NCBI GenBank assembly: GCA_011682665.1
Contig: JAACEG010000003.1
Coordinates: forward strand, 1 to 14,215
Direction of reading: 5' to 3'
Length of the DNA: 14,215 nt
DNA from: Lysobacteraceae bacterium
Lineage (GTDB): Bacteria; Patescibacteriota; Patescibacteriia; JAACEG01
Positions within the stretch are counted from its first letter, which is position 1. Each line of letters opens with the position of its first letter. The notes under the pieces were generated by a model. That model made no database searches. It was not told the origin of the DNA and was given only the letters and a program-made list of their open reading frames with translations. This document shows positions 6,978-14,072 of the stretch, piece after piece. The position numbers and the translations under genes were made by a program.

Positions 6978-6980
6978 TGA

Positions 6981-8090
6981 CTATATATTTTTTCGTATCT
7001 TTTTCATTAGCTCCATGTAAAATTTCAAATTGTGGATAATAGCTATCTGTTTTCCTAAACCATCTTTTGTCTTGAAAATATGGTTAAGATAAGCATAAGA
7101 TGTTTTGTTGCAAGAATTTTTATCATCTATTGCCTTAAAATTATTTTTGAATTTTGTTTTAATAATATTGATTGTTTTATAAAAATTTTTTTTGTTTAGA
7201 TCGTCCTTCTTCCATAAAAATAATTTTCCATGTCGAGCCTCGCGAGTTGGGATGACGCAATCAAACATATCCCATCCCATCTTAACACAACGAACAATAT
7301 CCTCAGGCGTGCCTACGCCCAAAGCAAAACGTAAAGAATCTTGGGGAATTAAATTAGCGGTAAATTGTAAAATTTTTTCTAAAAATTTTCCATTTTTATC
7401 AATATGACGCGCTCCAAATCCATAACCGTCAAAACCGATTTTAATTAATTCCTTTACGCAAAATTCTCGTAAATCAAAATAATTACCGCCTTGGATGACA
7501 CCAAAAATCAAAGGGCGTTCTTTTATTTTTATCTTTCTCTTTTTAATCTGTCTCTCATACTCTCTTTTAGATCTTTTTGCCCAAACGATTGTTCGCTCAA
7601 CAGCTTTCTTGGTCTTATCTTTATCATAATCGTTAGGGACAGGATCATCTAAACAAACCATCATATCAACACTTAGATCAAATTGAATTTGAATTGACTT
7701 TTCAGGCGTTAAACTATGGATCGAGCCATCAATTGGCGAACGGAAAATAGCTTTGTCGTCTATAATCTTCCCCATATTTGTATTTTTATGGATGAGTGAA
7801 AAAATTTGATACCCCCCGCTATCAGAAAGTAAAGGGGAATTCCAATTTATAAATTTATGTATCCCTCCTATTTTTTTTATTACTCTAGTCCCTGGTTGAA
7901 GAAAAAGATGGTAAGTATTAACAACCATTGGCCCAATGTTTATTTTATGAAGTTCATTATTGTTTAAAGATTTAATATATCCACGCGTAGCGTCTGGCAT
8001 AAAAAAAGGGGTATTAATAACCCCTCTTTTTGTAATTATTTTCCCCTTCCTGGCTTCTGAGTATTTAGATTTTTTTAATATTCTAAACAT
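6981..8090 (-). CDS. tgt: tRNA-guanine transglycosylase family protein with altered substrate loop and zinc site
   Basis: Bacterial Tgt swaps guanine-34 of GUN-anticodon tRNAs for preQ1. The 369-residue product is full length for the family. It has the acid/base Asp90 in LLSDSGGYQ, Asp148 in LDDP, Gln200 in GVIQGG, and nucleophile Asp277 in WDMFDCVIPTREARHG. Two sites differ. The loop that normally reads GGL.VGE and contacts the 7-substituent of the deazaguanine here reads GARHIDK (226-232). The zinc motif C.C..C...H keeps only Cys327 and His353; the first two cysteine positions are Asp322 and Lys324. The C-terminal IHNL.FY is normal. No other queuosine gene is in the window. It may use a different base or have reduced metal dependence; family membership is certain, substrate is not. 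Confidence 0.88.
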   Translation of the reverse strand: MFRILKKSKYSEARKGKIITKRGVINTPFFMPDATRGYIKSLNNNELHKINIGPMVVNTYHLFLQPGTRVIKKIGGIHKFINWNSPLLSDSGGYQIFSLIHKNTNMGKIIDDKAIFRSPIDGSIHSLTPEKSIQIQFDLSVDMMVCLDDPVPNDYDKDKTKKAVERTIVWAKRSKREYERQIKKRKIKIKERPLIFGVIQGGNYFDLREFCVKELIKIGFDGYGFGARHIDKNGKFLEKILQFTANLIPQDSLRFALGVGTPEDIVRCVKMGWDMFDCVIPTREARHGKLFLWKKDDLNKKNFYKTINIIKTKFKNNFKAIDDKNSCNKTSYAYLNHIFKTKDGLGKQIAIIHNLKFYMELMKKIRKNI

Positions 8091-8099
8091 AAACTATAA

Positions 8100-8176
8100 A
8101 ATTTTCAATTTCTAATTTTCAATGAAATAATTTTCAAACATTAATTAAAATTTAAAATTCGTAATTTGTAATTCAA
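8100..8176. repeat. AT-rich spacer with three AATTTTCAA direct repeats
   Basis: The segment between the surface-protein gene and tgt contains AATTTTCAA at about 8100, 8114 and 8129 (spacing 14-15 bp), followed by an AATTCGTAATTTGTAATT stretch. The latter resembles the AATTACGAAAT ends of the element at 5343-5436. A TATAGT lies just before the tgt ATG, but no convincing promoter could be assigned. Confidence 0.4.
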
Positions 8177-8178
8177 GA

Positions 8179-10134
8179 CTATTCAACTAGCCCTCTTCCG
8201 CTCACGATCGGATCATTTTCTAAATCAGTTGTTAAAGGCTTACATTCTTCTGAAATGGGCGAATCTGTTTCACTGTCAATTGCCGTTAAAATAGTCTTAT
8301 TTAATAAAACCAAAATTTTATTTAAATCGCTTTCTTTAGGAGTAATTGCAATTTCAAAATCCAATTGTAAAATATTTTTCGTTATAGGTAATTCACCAAT
8401 ATTCCAAACAACTTCTTTATTCTCCTCATTATAATTTAGTTCTCCTATACTTTTGTTAAATCGATTAGTCCAAACTACATAATCAGGCAATACTGTTTTA
8501 ATTTCTGCTTTTTTTATGCTATGTAAACTATTATTAACCTTCCAAAAAACTCTATACTTAGTTGTCTCACCTACTTTTGGCGGTAAAGGTCCTGAACCAA
8601 TCGCGATATTATCTTTATTAAAATATTGGACTTGCGCATTTAAAGCAACATCAGTATTTATATTTGAAATTATTTGATTACTTTTTACAGACATTTTAAA
8701 TTCTGTTTCATCAACTTTACCAATTATCATCTCAGCTGTACTTTCTATCTTTAAATTGCCTCTTTCAGAACCAATTTCTTCTAAAATATCAGATAATTGC
8801 TTTAAACTAATTGAAAAATCTATAACTCCTTCTTCTCCTGCTGAAAAAGAACTTAATTTAAGTATATTATCGCTTGTCCATAAAATTTCTTTAGCATCAA
8901 CATTAACATTTCCGTTGTTTTCATCTTTCACACTTTCCCAATTTATTAAATCAATCGGATTATCTCCAAGATAAGATTGGATATGCATTTTTAGTTGAAC
9001 ATCTTTAAAATCTTTTTTCCCTTTATTTTCGTAAGCTATAGAATAATTCAAACTGTCTCCTAAATTAACAGTTTGATTATTGCTTGCGCCGTTTAAAACT
9101 AAATTAAGTTTTATATCTTTATCAATGGCTTGCGCGATCAAAAAACTCTCTGCAATTGAATTATAATTATTACTCATATCTTTAATTTCTGCTCTGGCAA
9201 CCATTTTTTGCTCATTTTTTATTTTTCCTGAAAATATGCCGTTAACCACAAAATCTCTCTCTTTACCTTTATCAAGTCTTTCTATTTTCCAAACATTGTA
9301 CTTCACGCCAAAATCAACCTCATCTACCTTAATATTCTTATCAGGCTCAGTCCCAAATTTTTTTGCTGAAAAATTTTCCGGATAAATAATTAGTAATCGC
9401 AAATTTTCAATATCTTCATCTGAATTATTTTTTACTTTTATTAAGTATTTTGAATCTCTATCTAATAAAATTTGTTTAGAGCCTAATATTTCAACTCCAA
9501 TGGCCGCCGAGTTTATAACTGTGCTGGCATTAGCCAGCTCCTGAAAATTTGATGAAAAATTTGATGGTTCATAAGAAAGAGAAGCTAATAAATTTTTTTC
9601 TTCATTTTCCTTACCAATAAGCCGACCCTGAATTTCAACTTCTTCTTTATCTAATGGTTCAATATCAGGCAAATTAAAAACATTATCATAATTTTGTTCC
9701 CTATCAACAGACGCATGTTCAAAAATAAACCCTTCTGGGTAGCTTAACAATAATTGCAACTTAGACATTTTTACCTTATCGCGATTTTCGTATGTTATTT
9801 TATATATTATTCTTCCTCCAGAAGAAATTGTTTTAGGGGCTTCTATACTTAAAACCATTCCATTTGTTTTTTCATTTTTTGTATTATCAGCTTGGGGACG
9901 ATTAAATATTGCATAGCCAATAACACCCAAAAATAAAACTATAAAAAGACAAGAAAAAAATGTTTTTAAGAACATCGCAATTTTATTTTTTGGATTTTTT
10001 TCTAAATATTCCATACCACTATCTTCTTCATTATAATCTCCATAAATTTCAGATAAATCACTATTAATTTTTTTACTTTCAAAATTTATTTCATCATCAT
10101 CTTCCTTTGTTTTTTTTCTGTTAAATTTTAGCAT
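8179..10134 (-). CDS. Membrane-anchored surface protein with repeated Ig-like (DUF11/CARDB-type) domains
   Basis: The 651-residue protein has an acidic/polar cytoplasmic tail (1-50), one membrane helix (about 53-77), and a long extracellular part of about four beta-sandwich domains (roughly 93-205, 210-335, 340-475 and 490-630). Phrases typical of DUF11/CARDB-like folds recur, such as SGGRIIYKITYENRDK, LGDSLNYSIAYENKGKKDF and VGETTKYRVFWKVNN, each followed by a YPEGF- or LPDYV-like strand. The C-terminus ends DPIVSGRGLVE. I chose the ATG at 10134-10132 (MLKFNRKKTK). The frame opens 25 codons earlier at 10209, but that part overlaps a dispersed repeat and begins with an unlikely peptide. It follows the DUF4012 gene and is probably a cell-surface structural or adhesion protein. 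No catalytic motif is seen. Confidence 0.82.
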   Translation of the reverse strand: MLKFNRKKTKEDDDEINFESKKINSDLSEIYGDYNEEDSGMEYLEKNPKNKIAMFLKTFFSCLFIVLFLGVIGYAIFNRPQADNTKNEKTNGMVLSIEAPKTISSGGRIIYKITYENRDKVKMSKLQLLLSYPEGFIFEHASVDREQNYDNVFNLPDIEPLDKEEVEIQGRLIGKENEEKNLLASLSYEPSNFSSNFQELANASTVINSAAIGVEILGSKQILLDRDSKYLIKVKNNSDEDIENLRLLIIYPENFSAKKFGTEPDKNIKVDEVDFGVKYNVWKIERLDKGKERDFVVNGIFSGKIKNEQKMVARAEIKDMSNNYNSIAESFLIAQAIDKDIKLNLVLNGASNNQTVNLGDSLNYSIAYENKGKKDFKDVQLKMHIQSYLGDNPIDLINWESVKDENNGNVNVDAKEILWTSDNILKLSSFSAGEEGVIDFSISLKQLSDILEEIGSERGNLKIESTAEMIIGKVDETEFKMSVKSNQIISNINTDVALNAQVQYFNKDNIAIGSGPLPPKVGETTKYRVFWKVNNSLHSIKKAEIKTVLPDYVVWTNRFNKSIGELNYNEENKEVVWNIGELPITKNILQLDFEIAITPKESDLNKILVLLNKTILTAIDSETDSPISEECKPLTTDLENDPIVSGRGLVE

Positions 10135-10202
10135 AGTTGTTATATAATTAATTTTTAATTTTGAAACATTAATTATATTGTTATATAGCTTAATGAATAA
10201 CA

Positions 10203-10245
10203 CTATCATTGCGAGCGAAGCGAAGCCTGCCTACCAGCAGGCAGG
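10203..10245. repeat. 'TTGCGAG' dispersed repeat with CCTGCC/GGCAGG hairpin
   Basis: An ATTGCGAGCGAAGCGAAGCC stretch runs into a hairpin with CCTGCC (10226-10231) paired to GGCAGG (10240-10245). The segment 5363-5402 has the same order: TTGCGAG, purine-rich AAGC repeats, then CCTACCGGCAGG. The two are diverged copies in the same orientation. GCGAAGCGAAGC repeats of this kind are widespread in bacterial intergenic DNA. Confidence 0.65.
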
Positions 10246-10265
10246 AAAATTAAAAATTGTTTTAT

Positions 10266-10510
10266 ACCCCCCCTCTAACTCCCCCTAAATAGGGGGAGAA
10301 CGATAATAGTTTCCCCCTACAAGGAGGAGAAGGGGAAAACAGACCCTACAAGGGGGGAAACGAATAATGGTTTCCCCTACAAGGGGGAGAGCGAGAATAA
10401 CGGCTTCCTCCCCTTTTAGGGGAGGTTAGGTAGGGTAAAAATTAAAATACCCCTCTAACTCCCCCTAAATAGGGGGAGAACGATAATGGCTTCCCTTACG
10501 AAAGGGAAAA
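10266..10510. repeat. Array of C/G-rich hairpin repeats with an exact 38-bp duplication
   Basis: This spacer is strikingly GC-rich compared with the surrounding DNA. It holds perfect stem-loops at 10279-10298, 10407-10425 and 10459-10478, and looser C-run/G-run pairs at about 10312-10336, 10344-10357, 10373-10387 and 10490-10507. They are joined by related linkers of the form GAACGATAATGGTTTCC. The 38 bp at 10270-10307 recur exactly at 10450-10487, 180 bp apart. One unit (near 10400-10436) is inverted. It is downstream of the DUF4012 gene. No coding frame is visible. It is not a CRISPR array, because units and spacers vary and the linkers are also conserved. Confidence 0.85.
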
Positions 10511-10535
10511 CGACAATTTTCGGACAGTCTGAAAT

Positions 10536-13500
10536 TTATTCCACTTTAAAAATATCCCCGAAAAACATATCTTTATCTAAAACAGCTGAAAACGAACTCA
10601 AAGAGGAATTATTATCCCAAATTTTTTCCCAGTTACCAGGAATATTTAATTTATAATTAAAATCTGAATCAATGCCCGCTTGTTTTTGAATCAAAAAAAC
10701 ATAACTTCTTAAATCTTCATCTAAATTTGCGTCTTTTTTATAAAATGGAAAATATTTTTGCATTAATTTATTTTTTTTATCTTCTTTAAAAACAGTTTTC
10801 TGAACTTTAAAAGGAAGTTTATATTTTATTTTGATAATTGCTGTCTCCCCGACATCTAACATAGACCAATTTGCAAAAACTGTTTTTCCAAACTGATTAT
10901 AAATATGAGTAGCGCTTTGATTGTCAATCTTAAAACCGCCTTCCAACCTTGATAAATCTTCATCAATATTAAGCGAACTATCAGGCTTATTAAAATATTT
11001 TTTTTCAGGCTGTCTAAATCCTGAAGCAGAAATAATTTGCGAACCTTTGGGAACATAAACTCTTATCCAATCAACATTGCGAACTTTTTGAAAATAATCC
11101 TGATTATCCCCATTATGTTTACGTTTTATTGTGAGTTGATTGATTATAGATCCATCTTTTTGAATACTACTATCTAAATTTATATTTTGAGAAATTACGC
11201 CATCAGTCTTGCCTCCGGCGATATTAGAATTAACCACCATTAAATAATCCCCTTCAAATTGTTTAATTTTTCCGCTTAAACCATATTTTTGTGCAATATT
11301 CTGCATTTCTTTATCGCTAAAATATAATTGTAAATCCTTATTTTTAATTATCTTGTCTAATATAGTCAAAATATTGGGCAACCCTTTTTCTATATTTAAA
11401 TTTCCTGTTTGATTTAATAATTTATCAAATAATTTTATTGATAAATCAGCAATAAACTTTTTAGGTTTTTCTTTTTTGTTTTGCCTTAGCTCAACATTAT
11501 ATTCTGTCGCCCACATAAAATTATCAGCGGAAATAGTTTCATTGTATTTATCCATTTCTATCGGACCGGTAATTTCTAAAAGTTTAATAATTATTTGAGG
11601 CGTTAGAGCAATCACTCCATCAACTGTCGGTCCTCCGCTATTTTCATAAAACCACATCATTTTTTTTGCTGACGTTGGAAAATCAGGCCACCAATTTGCA
11701 TCATGAAATTGCCATAAAGGGGAAACTAAATAAAGCGGTTCAGGCGCGCTCACACTTTTCACAAGACCTCCTCGCAAATCATAACTTCCCCCTTCTGGAA
11801 TTTCTACTTTTTTAATTTTTCCATTATCAATATCCACCATAGCAAAACTTCCAATAAAACCCCCTGTCGCCCGCAATTCATAATTATTTTGAAAAACTAT
11901 AAGATAACGTTTAAAATTATCCTTACCTAAAAATTTTAAAGAAAAATTCAAAAATTCATCAAAATTATCTAAATAAGAAATTAGAATCGGCAAATCATTT
12001 TTTATTTCAAAAAGACTATGTCTCTCCTGCTCTGGTAAAATATTAAAATCAACTAAATCAAGATTTGATTTTGCGTTTTTCAATTCATCTGTCGCCAATA
12101 TAATATTATTTCGAGATATCTTAATTTTCTTTATAAGACCTTCCCCTAAATCACTGCCTGCTAAAATTTTATTATTGATAAAAATTTTGTTACTTTTTTC
12201 TGAATTTTCATGTTTGCAAGCTGTTTCTAAGGCTTTATTTAAATAAACCGCTGACTTGGAAATATTCTCACCAAAACAAATTAATTTTTTACCCGAAGAA
12301 ACATCTCCTCCGTCAAGAGGAATATGCTGTAAAATTTGCACAACTATTGAATTAACATCTTCCAAATTTTGCCGCGCTTTACTAAAATTCAACAATGATT
12401 TTGAAAAATAATAATCAGCGCTTTTTAATTTTTTTTGAAAAACAAATTTTCCTCCTAATTTCAATTGATCAAGAGCAGTCGCGGTTTCTCCTAAAATTAT
12501 TCCTTTATCATAAGATTTAACCTTATATAAAAATGAAGTTTCAAAAGGTAAAAGTAAAATAAAACATATTATAACAAAAAAAGCTAAGGATTTTTTCCAT
12601 CTTAGAGGAAGCGCAAAATTAAACATTTTCGGCAAACGTCCTCTGCCTATTCTTGAAAGATCAATAAAAAAAATTTCTAAAGCGCGAAAAAACGTATAAA
12701 ATGGAAAAAATAAAATTTTCCAAAAACCAATTTTATCTTCTGGAAAAATAGCGCCTGAATTAATATATCCTTTTAAAAAATTCTGTTTAATCACTTTTCT
12801 TTTCGAAACTTTATTAGCTGAAATTTTCTTGCTAAAAAAATAAGGCTTTTTTTTCAAATGTTTATTTTCAATCTTAGAAATGTTATTCTCTCCTCCAATA
12901 ATTTTTTTTATTTCATTTGTATTTTTGCCTTTAATATTTATTAAATGCGGAGATTGCGAAAAAACAGAAAGATCATAATCAATTTTTGCTTTTTCATTAT
13001 TAGAAAAAAAATGTTTTTTTTCAAAATTTGATAATAAAGTTTTTGGGCTTTTCTCAAAATTTTTCTCTTTTCCAATTAAATTAGATTTTTCAAACTTATT
13101 ATTTTTAATTGATAAAGCGAAAAATTTATCAAATTCTCTTCTAATATCTTTCTTAATAGAAAAAACTAAATTAACCTGCGCGCTTTTCTCTTGTTCTATT
13201 TTTGGAGCTAAACTTTTTTTATGAAGTTTTTCTAATTTAATTTTTTTTTGTTGAGAACTTTTTGTTGCTTTGCTTTTTTTAAAATTATTTTTTCTATTAA
13301 AATCTTTTCTTTTTACGGTTTTTGCTTTTTCTTTTTTAAGGCTATTAACTTTTGTTGTTTTCTTAAATTTGGTAACTGCTTTTTTAATTTTAATCATTGG
13401 CTTTTTTTTCTTTAATTCAATTTTATTTCTCTTAACAACTTTCTTGACTGTTTTCTTTTTAATAGTAAGAGGAACTAAAATTTTTTTTCTTTTAGCTTTT

Positions 13501-13586
13501 TCTTTTCCTGATTGAATATTTTTTTTCCTCTTAATATTTTTTTTATTTATCTTTTTGGTAATCAATTGTTTCTTTTTTTTAAGCAT
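10536..13586 (-). CDS. DUF4012 protein with a long lysine-rich cytoplasmic N-terminus
   Basis: The 1016-residue protein is recognised by the DUF4012 core on the outside of the membrane: FQNNYELRATGGFIGSF (565-581), DANWWPDFPTSA (629-640) and DGVIALTP (656-663). A membrane helix lies at about 333-349. DUF4012 proteins are common in CPR and some Gram-positive bacteria and are linked to the cell envelope; their biochemical role is not established. The first ~330 residues are unusual. Residues 1-125 are mostly Lys/Arg/Asn with almost no acidic or hydrophobic residues, residues 126-285 are still basic, and an amphipathic segment (287-310) precedes the helix. The tail should be cytoplasmic and could bind nucleic acid or acidic lipids. 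The start fits a promoter about 60 bp upstream. No Shine-Dalgarno is present. Confidence 0.88.
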   Translation of the reverse strand: MLKKKKQLITKKINKKNIKRKKNIQSGKEKAKRKKILVPLTIKKKTVKKVVKRNKIELKKKKPMIKIKKAVTKFKKTTKVNSLKKEKAKTVKRKDFNRKNNFKKSKATKSSQQKKIKLEKLHKKSLAPKIEQEKSAQVNLVFSIKKDIRREFDKFFALSIKNNKFEKSNLIGKEKNFEKSPKTLLSNFEKKHFFSNNEKAKIDYDLSVFSQSPHLINIKGKNTNEIKKIIGGENNISKIENKHLKKKPYFFSKKISANKVSKRKVIKQNFLKGYINSGAIFPEDKIGFWKILFFPFYTFFRALEIFFIDLSRIGRGRLPKMFNFALPLRWKKSLAFFVIICFILLLPFETSFLYKVKSYDKGIILGETATALDQLKLGGKFVFQKKLKSADYYFSKSLLNFSKARQNLEDVNSIVVQILQHIPLDGGDVSSGKKLICFGENISKSAVYLNKALETACKHENSEKSNKIFINNKILAGSDLGEGLIKKIKISRNNIILATDELKNAKSNLDLVDFNILPEQERHSLFEIKNDLPILISYLDNFDEFLNFSLKFLGKDNFKRYLIVFQNNYELRATGGFIGSFAMVDIDNGKIKKVEIPEGGSYDLRGGLVKSVSAPEPLYLVSPLWQFHDANWWPDFPTSAKKMMWFYENSGGPTVDGVIALTPQIIIKLLEITGPIEMDKYNETISADNFMWATEYNVELRQNKKEKPKKFIADLSIKLFDKLLNQTGNLNIEKGLPNILTILDKIIKNKDLQLYFSDKEMQNIAQKYGLSGKIKQFEGDYLMVVNSNIAGGKTDGVISQNINLDSSIQKDGSIINQLTIKRKHNGDNQDYFQKVRNVDWIRVYVPKGSQIISASGFRQPEKKYFNKPDSSLNIDEDLSRLEGGFKIDNQSATHIYNQFGKTVFANWSMLDVGETAIIKIKYKLPFKVQKTVFKEDKKNKLMQKYFPFYKKDANLDEDLRSYVFLIQKQAGIDSDFNYKLNIPGNWEKIWDNNSSLSSFSAVLDKDMFFGDIFKVE

Positions 13587-13618
13587 ATTAAAATAGATAA
13601 CAAAAATATTTCAAAAAT

Positions 13619-13637
13619 AGGCTTTTCTTAATAGCCT
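13619..13637 (-). promoter_or_regulatory. Small leader hairpin upstream of the DUF4012 gene
   Basis: AGGCT (13619-13623) pairs with AGCCT (13633-13637) around a 9-nt loop. It would lie at the very 5' end of a transcript started from the promoter at 13645-13673, where it may protect the message. It is short, so the call is tentative. Confidence 0.35.
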
Positions 13638-13644
13638 TAAAATT

Positions 13645-13673
13645 ATTATACTATACTTTAAAATTCTACGCAA
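13645..13673 (-). promoter_or_regulatory. Probable sigma70-type promoter for the DUF4012 gene
   Basis: On the minus strand TTGCGT (13673-13668) is followed by a 17-nt spacer and a consensus TATAAT (13650-13645). The start point would be near 13638, about 50 nt before the ATG at 13586. Confidence 0.6.
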
Positions 13674-13721
13674 AACTTCTGTTGATAAACTCGTAAATTT
13701 TTTTAGCGCTTTTTTGCTAAA

Positions 13722-13820
13722 TAGGGACTGGTGACGAGAGCGTTCCTACTGCAATTTTCATCTTTTGGTCAAATTTTCTTCAAATTTTTTTACCTTACCT
13801 TAGGGTAGACTAAAAAAAAT
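13722..13820 (-). repeat. ~99-bp inverted-repeat copy, right
   Basis: The reverse complement of this segment matches 44-142 with five substitutions and two single-base indels. It lies upstream of the DUF4012 promoter, so the two copies bracket all complete genes of the window in opposite orientation. The flanking sequence differs: here about 36 bp of AT-rich DNA separates the core from its outer hairpin at 13857-13882, compared with about 7 bp on the left. Confidence 0.85.
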
Positions 13821-13856
13821 ATTTAAAAAATTTGTCTCAAAATCTAAAAATTTTTA

Positions 13857-13917
13857 CCCCGTTGCCAGCTGGCTAACTGGGGTCGTTACGAAAACGCTTT
13901 CGTTACCAGCCCCTAAA
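13857..13917. repeat. Tandem hairpins and 18-bp direct repeat at outer edge of right repeat
   Basis: The first hairpin (13857-13882) has CCCC/GGGG ends and an inner GCCAGCTGGC palindrome with bulged bases. The second (13885-13906) pairs GTTACGAAA with TTTCGTTAC around ACGC, with one mismatch. It runs into an 18-bp TCGTTACCAGCCCCTAAA (13900-13917) that is identical to 127-144 in the left repeat, in direct orientation. A degenerate inverted version ends the right core at 13722-13738. The repeat termini have therefore been duplicated or rearranged here. Confidence 0.65.
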
Positions 13918-14031
13918 TATTTTTTATAAACACGTCCCGTAAAAATTATTCTATATTCAAAATGACAATATAAAATGTATAAAAACTATAATAATAAAAT
14001 ACAAATTTCAAAAAACAAAAATACAAACATC
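13918..14031. other. AT-rich spacer, no gene seen
   Basis: This stretch between the right repeat cluster and the terminator-like hairpin is mostly A/T with no open frame of note on either strand. I see no RNA gene or promoter that I can defend. Confidence 0.4.
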
Positions 14032-14062
14032 AGCCAAAGACTGACTAGTCTCTGACTGGGCT
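14032..14062 (-). terminator. Probable intrinsic terminator of the partial upstream gene
   Basis: On the minus strand AGCC pairs with GGCT at the base. An inner AGAGACT pairs with AGTCTTT around AGTC (one G:T). A T-rich stretch (TTTGTATTTTTGTTTTTTG) follows after the stem. It starts about 10 nt behind the stop codon at 14073. Confidence 0.5.
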
Positions 14063-14072
14063 AATTCCTAAT

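Noticed and set aside
10135..10209. Longer start for the surface protein at 10209
   Set aside because: The extra 25 codons overlap the dispersed repeat and encode an atypical peptide before a sensible cytoplasmic start at MLKFNRKK.
10266..10510. CRISPR array
   Set aside because: Repeat units vary in length and sequence, the linkers are themselves conserved, one unit is inverted, and no cas gene is present.
10856..11056. Minus-strand ORF of 66 codons inside the DUF4012 gene
   Set aside because: It is an alternative frame of a well-supported gene and has no features of its own.
13722..13917. tRNA or other known structural RNA gene
   Set aside because: The paired segments do not form a cloverleaf and no anticodon arm or CCA end could be placed; the sequence is better explained as a repeat element.
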